Origin: Pseudarthrobacter sulfonivorans
GTDB lineage: Bacteria > Actinomycetota > Actinomycetes > Actinomycetales > Micrococcaceae
DNA length: 64,000 nucleotides
NCBI RefSeq assembly: GCF_001484605.1
Contig: NZ_CP013747.1
Span: 806,001 to 870,000 of the forward strand
Direction of reading: 5' to 3'
The translations under genes were made by a program, and so were the position numbers. The notes below the pieces were generated by a model. It saw nothing but the letters and a program-made list of their open reading frames with translations, did not search any database and was not told the origin of the DNA. Positions within the stretch are counted from its first letter, which is position 1. Each line of letters begins with the position of its first letter. Positions 62,415 through 64,000 of the stretch are shown here, piece by piece.

Positions 62415-64000
62415 GTGACTACCGAAGCCGCCCCCGCCGCCCGTCCGCACTCCGCCATCGATGCCGTGGCGGATGACTATACCGACACACTTATCCGCCT
62501 GAACCCCTCGCTTGCCACCGAGTTGGGGCTGCCGGGGCATGAGACCGAGTACCCGGATTACTCCCCCGCCGGCATCGCCGGTTTCGCAGCGGAAGCCCGC
62601 AAGGCCCTTGCTGCCCTGGAGGGCCTCACACCCCAGGACGACGTCGATACCGTCACCCTGGACGCCATGCGGGAACGGCTGGGCCTCCAGTTGGAAATCC
62701 ACGAGTCCGGCTGGGACGTGGCGGAGCTGAACAACATCGCCTCCCCCGCACAGGACATCCGGGCCATTTTCGACCTGATGCCCACGGACACCGCTGAGCA
62801 CTGGGAACACATCGCCGGCCGCGCGCTGAACGTCCCCGGCGCCCTCCGCGGCTACACCGAATCACTGCGCCGGGCCCGGGACGCGGGTAAAGTCGCGGCC
62901 GAACGCCAGGTCTCCATCGTCATCGAGCAGACCACCAAATACGCCGCCGAAGACGGCTTCTTCGCCAAGCTCGCCACCGAGGCCCGGACTGCGGACGGTC
63001 CCCTGCCGGGCGAAACGCAGGAGACGCTCGACGCCGGTGCTGCCGCTGCCCGGGGTGCCTACCGGGAGCTCGCGGAGTTCCTCCGCACGGAACTGCTCCC
63101 TGCCGCCCCGCAGCAGGACGCAGTCGGCCGGGAACGCTACGCCCTGGCCTCGCGCTCCTTCCTGGGCGCCGCCGTCGACCTCGAAGAGACCTACGCCTGG
63201 GGAGTCCAGGAACTCGACCGGCTCATCGCCGAGCAGGAAAACGTTGCGTCCATCATCAAGCAAGGGGCCAGCATCGAGGAGGCCAAAGACGTCCTCAACA
63301 ACGACCCTGCCCGCCAACTCAAGGGCACAGAGGCCCTCAAGGCGTGGATGCAGGAACTCTCGGACAAGGCAGTTGCCGAGCTTGCCGGCGTGCACTTCGA
63401 GATCCCGGACGTGATGAAGAAGCTTGAATGCCTCATCGCCCCGACCGACGAGGGCGGCATTTACTACACGGGCCCCTCGGATGACTTCAGCCGTCCCGGC
63501 CGGATGTGGTGGTCAGTTCCCGCCGGCGAGGACACCTTCACCACCTGGGCCGAAACCACCACGGTCTTCCATGAAGGCGTCCCCGGCCACCACCTGCAGG
63601 TGGCCACCGCCACCTACCGGCGGGAACTGCTGAATAAATGGCGGCGCAACATCTGCTGGACCTCCGGCCACGGCGAGGGCTGGGCCCTATACGCCGAAAA
63701 GCTTATGCAGGAACTCGGCTACCTGGCCGATCCCGGCGACCACATGGGCATGCTGGACATGCAGCGGATGCGGGCGGCCCGCGTGGTGTTCGACATCGGC
63801 GTCCACCTGGAACTGGAGATCCCCGAACGCTGGGGCAGCGGAACATGGACCCCGGAGGCGGGCTACGACTTCCTCAAAGAGAACCTGCCCATCAGCGAAG
63901 GCCAGCTCAAATTCGAATTCACCCGCTACCTCGGCTGGCCCGGCCAGGCCCCGTCCTACAAAGTGGGACAGCGCCTCTGGGAACAGATCCGGGCCGACCT
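62415..64000 (+). CDS. DUF885 family protein, putative zinc hydrolase (partial, C-terminus outside window)
   Basis: I read this frame by hand because it runs off the right edge. The GTG at 62415, 10 nt after accE, opens VTTEAAPAARPHSAIDAVAD and at least 528 codons are present. VFHEGVPGHHLQVATATY carries a HExxxGHH zinc-type motif, and TSGHGEGWALYAEKLMQELG a second conserved Glu, both typical of DUF885 (PF05960). Members are thought to be metallopeptidase-like hydrolases. No signal peptide is seen at the start. The gene may be co-transcribed with accD5-accE; a functional link is not evident. Confidence 0.87.
   Translation, partial: MTTEAAPAARPHSAIDAVADDYTDTLIRLNPSLATELGLPGHETEYPDYSPAGIAGFAAEARKALAALEGLTPQDDVDTVTLDAMRERLGLQLEIHESGWDVAELNNIASPAQDIRAIFDLMPTDTAEHWEHIAGRALNVPGALRGYTESLRRARDAGKVAAERQVSIVIEQTTKYAAEDGFFAKLATEARTADGPLPGETQETLDAGAAAARGAYRELAEFLRTELLPAAPQQDAVGRERYALASRSFLGAAVDLEETYAWGVQELDRLIAEQENVASIIKQGASIEEAKDVLNNDPARQLKGTEALKAWMQELSDKAVAELAGVHFEIPDVMKKLECLIAPTDEGGIYYTGPSDDFSRPGRMWWSVPAGEDTFTTWAETTTVFHEGVPGHHLQVATATYRRELLNKWRRNICWTSGHGEGWALYAEKLMQELGYLADPGDHMGMLDMQRMRAARVVFDIGVHLELEIPERWGSGTWTPEAGYDFLKENLPISEGQLKFEFTRYLGWPGQAPSYKVGQRLWEQIRAD

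Overview
The window is chromosomal DNA of a high-GC actinobacterium, most likely Micrococcaceae (Arthrobacter/Pseudarthrobacter type). Supporting signs are GC-rich third codon positions, many GTG/TTG starts and ATGA overlaps, an actinobacterial SAM-IV riboswitch before metX, an acyl-CoA carboxylase epsilon subunit after accD, and an Rv1264-like adenylate cyclase. I saw no rRNA, tRNA, insertion sequence, phage gene or CRISPR array. Both edges cut a gene: a YibE/F-like membrane protein on the left and a DUF885 family protein on the right.

Layout. 0-14 kb is mostly housekeeping and small enzymes: alpha/beta hydrolases, glycyl-tRNA synthetase with a GNAT protein, a YdcZ-type transporter, an S4 protein, an SGNH hydrolase, an AlkZ-like protein, metX under a SAM-IV riboswitch, a VOC protein, a CPBP protease and a histidine phosphatase. 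14-21 kb holds a DeoR regulator and amino-acid catabolism: hutI with a DadA-like oxidoreductase, and tdh-kbl for threonine breakdown facing a LysR regulator. 21-29 kb has gatCAB, then a CitMHS transporter divergent from a CitA/CitB-type two-component system. 29-34 kb has RidA, GNAT, an inositol-monophosphatase-like protein overlapping ligA, and a small secreted/anchored protein.

34.2-56.7 kb is the most striking part: a single minus-strand run of ten genes, about 22.4 kb, with most internal junctions overlapping by 4 nt. In order of transcription it encodes a 2060-residue membrane-anchored Ig-like/Fn3 surface protein; a MoxR AAA+ ATPase, a DUF58 protein and a TgpA-like membrane protein whose transglutaminase cysteine is replaced by Asp; an RDD-FHA protein; a PP2C phosphatase; a zinc-ribbon/FHA protein; a transmembrane Ser/Thr kinase; a small FHA-like protein with a possible winged helix; and a 1481-residue EssC/EccC-type FtsK motor with an FHA domain. 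No WXG100, EccB/D/E or mycosin gene is present. A short Thr motif, roughly [E/D/H]-x-T-[V/I/M]-x-R, recurs in the cytoplasmic parts of four of these proteins. I infer a phospho-threonine/FHA-controlled envelope assembly or secretion system that deserves study as a unit.

56.8-64 kb carries an Rv1264-like adenylate cyclase, a bacterial PH-domain protein and birA, then an SDR and the divergent accD-accE pair (birA-accD5-accE5 are also neighbours in Mycobacterium). A perfect 8-bp inverted repeat lies between SDR and accD. Most convergent gene pairs are separated by strong hairpins, and some of these belong to small repeat families shared within the window.
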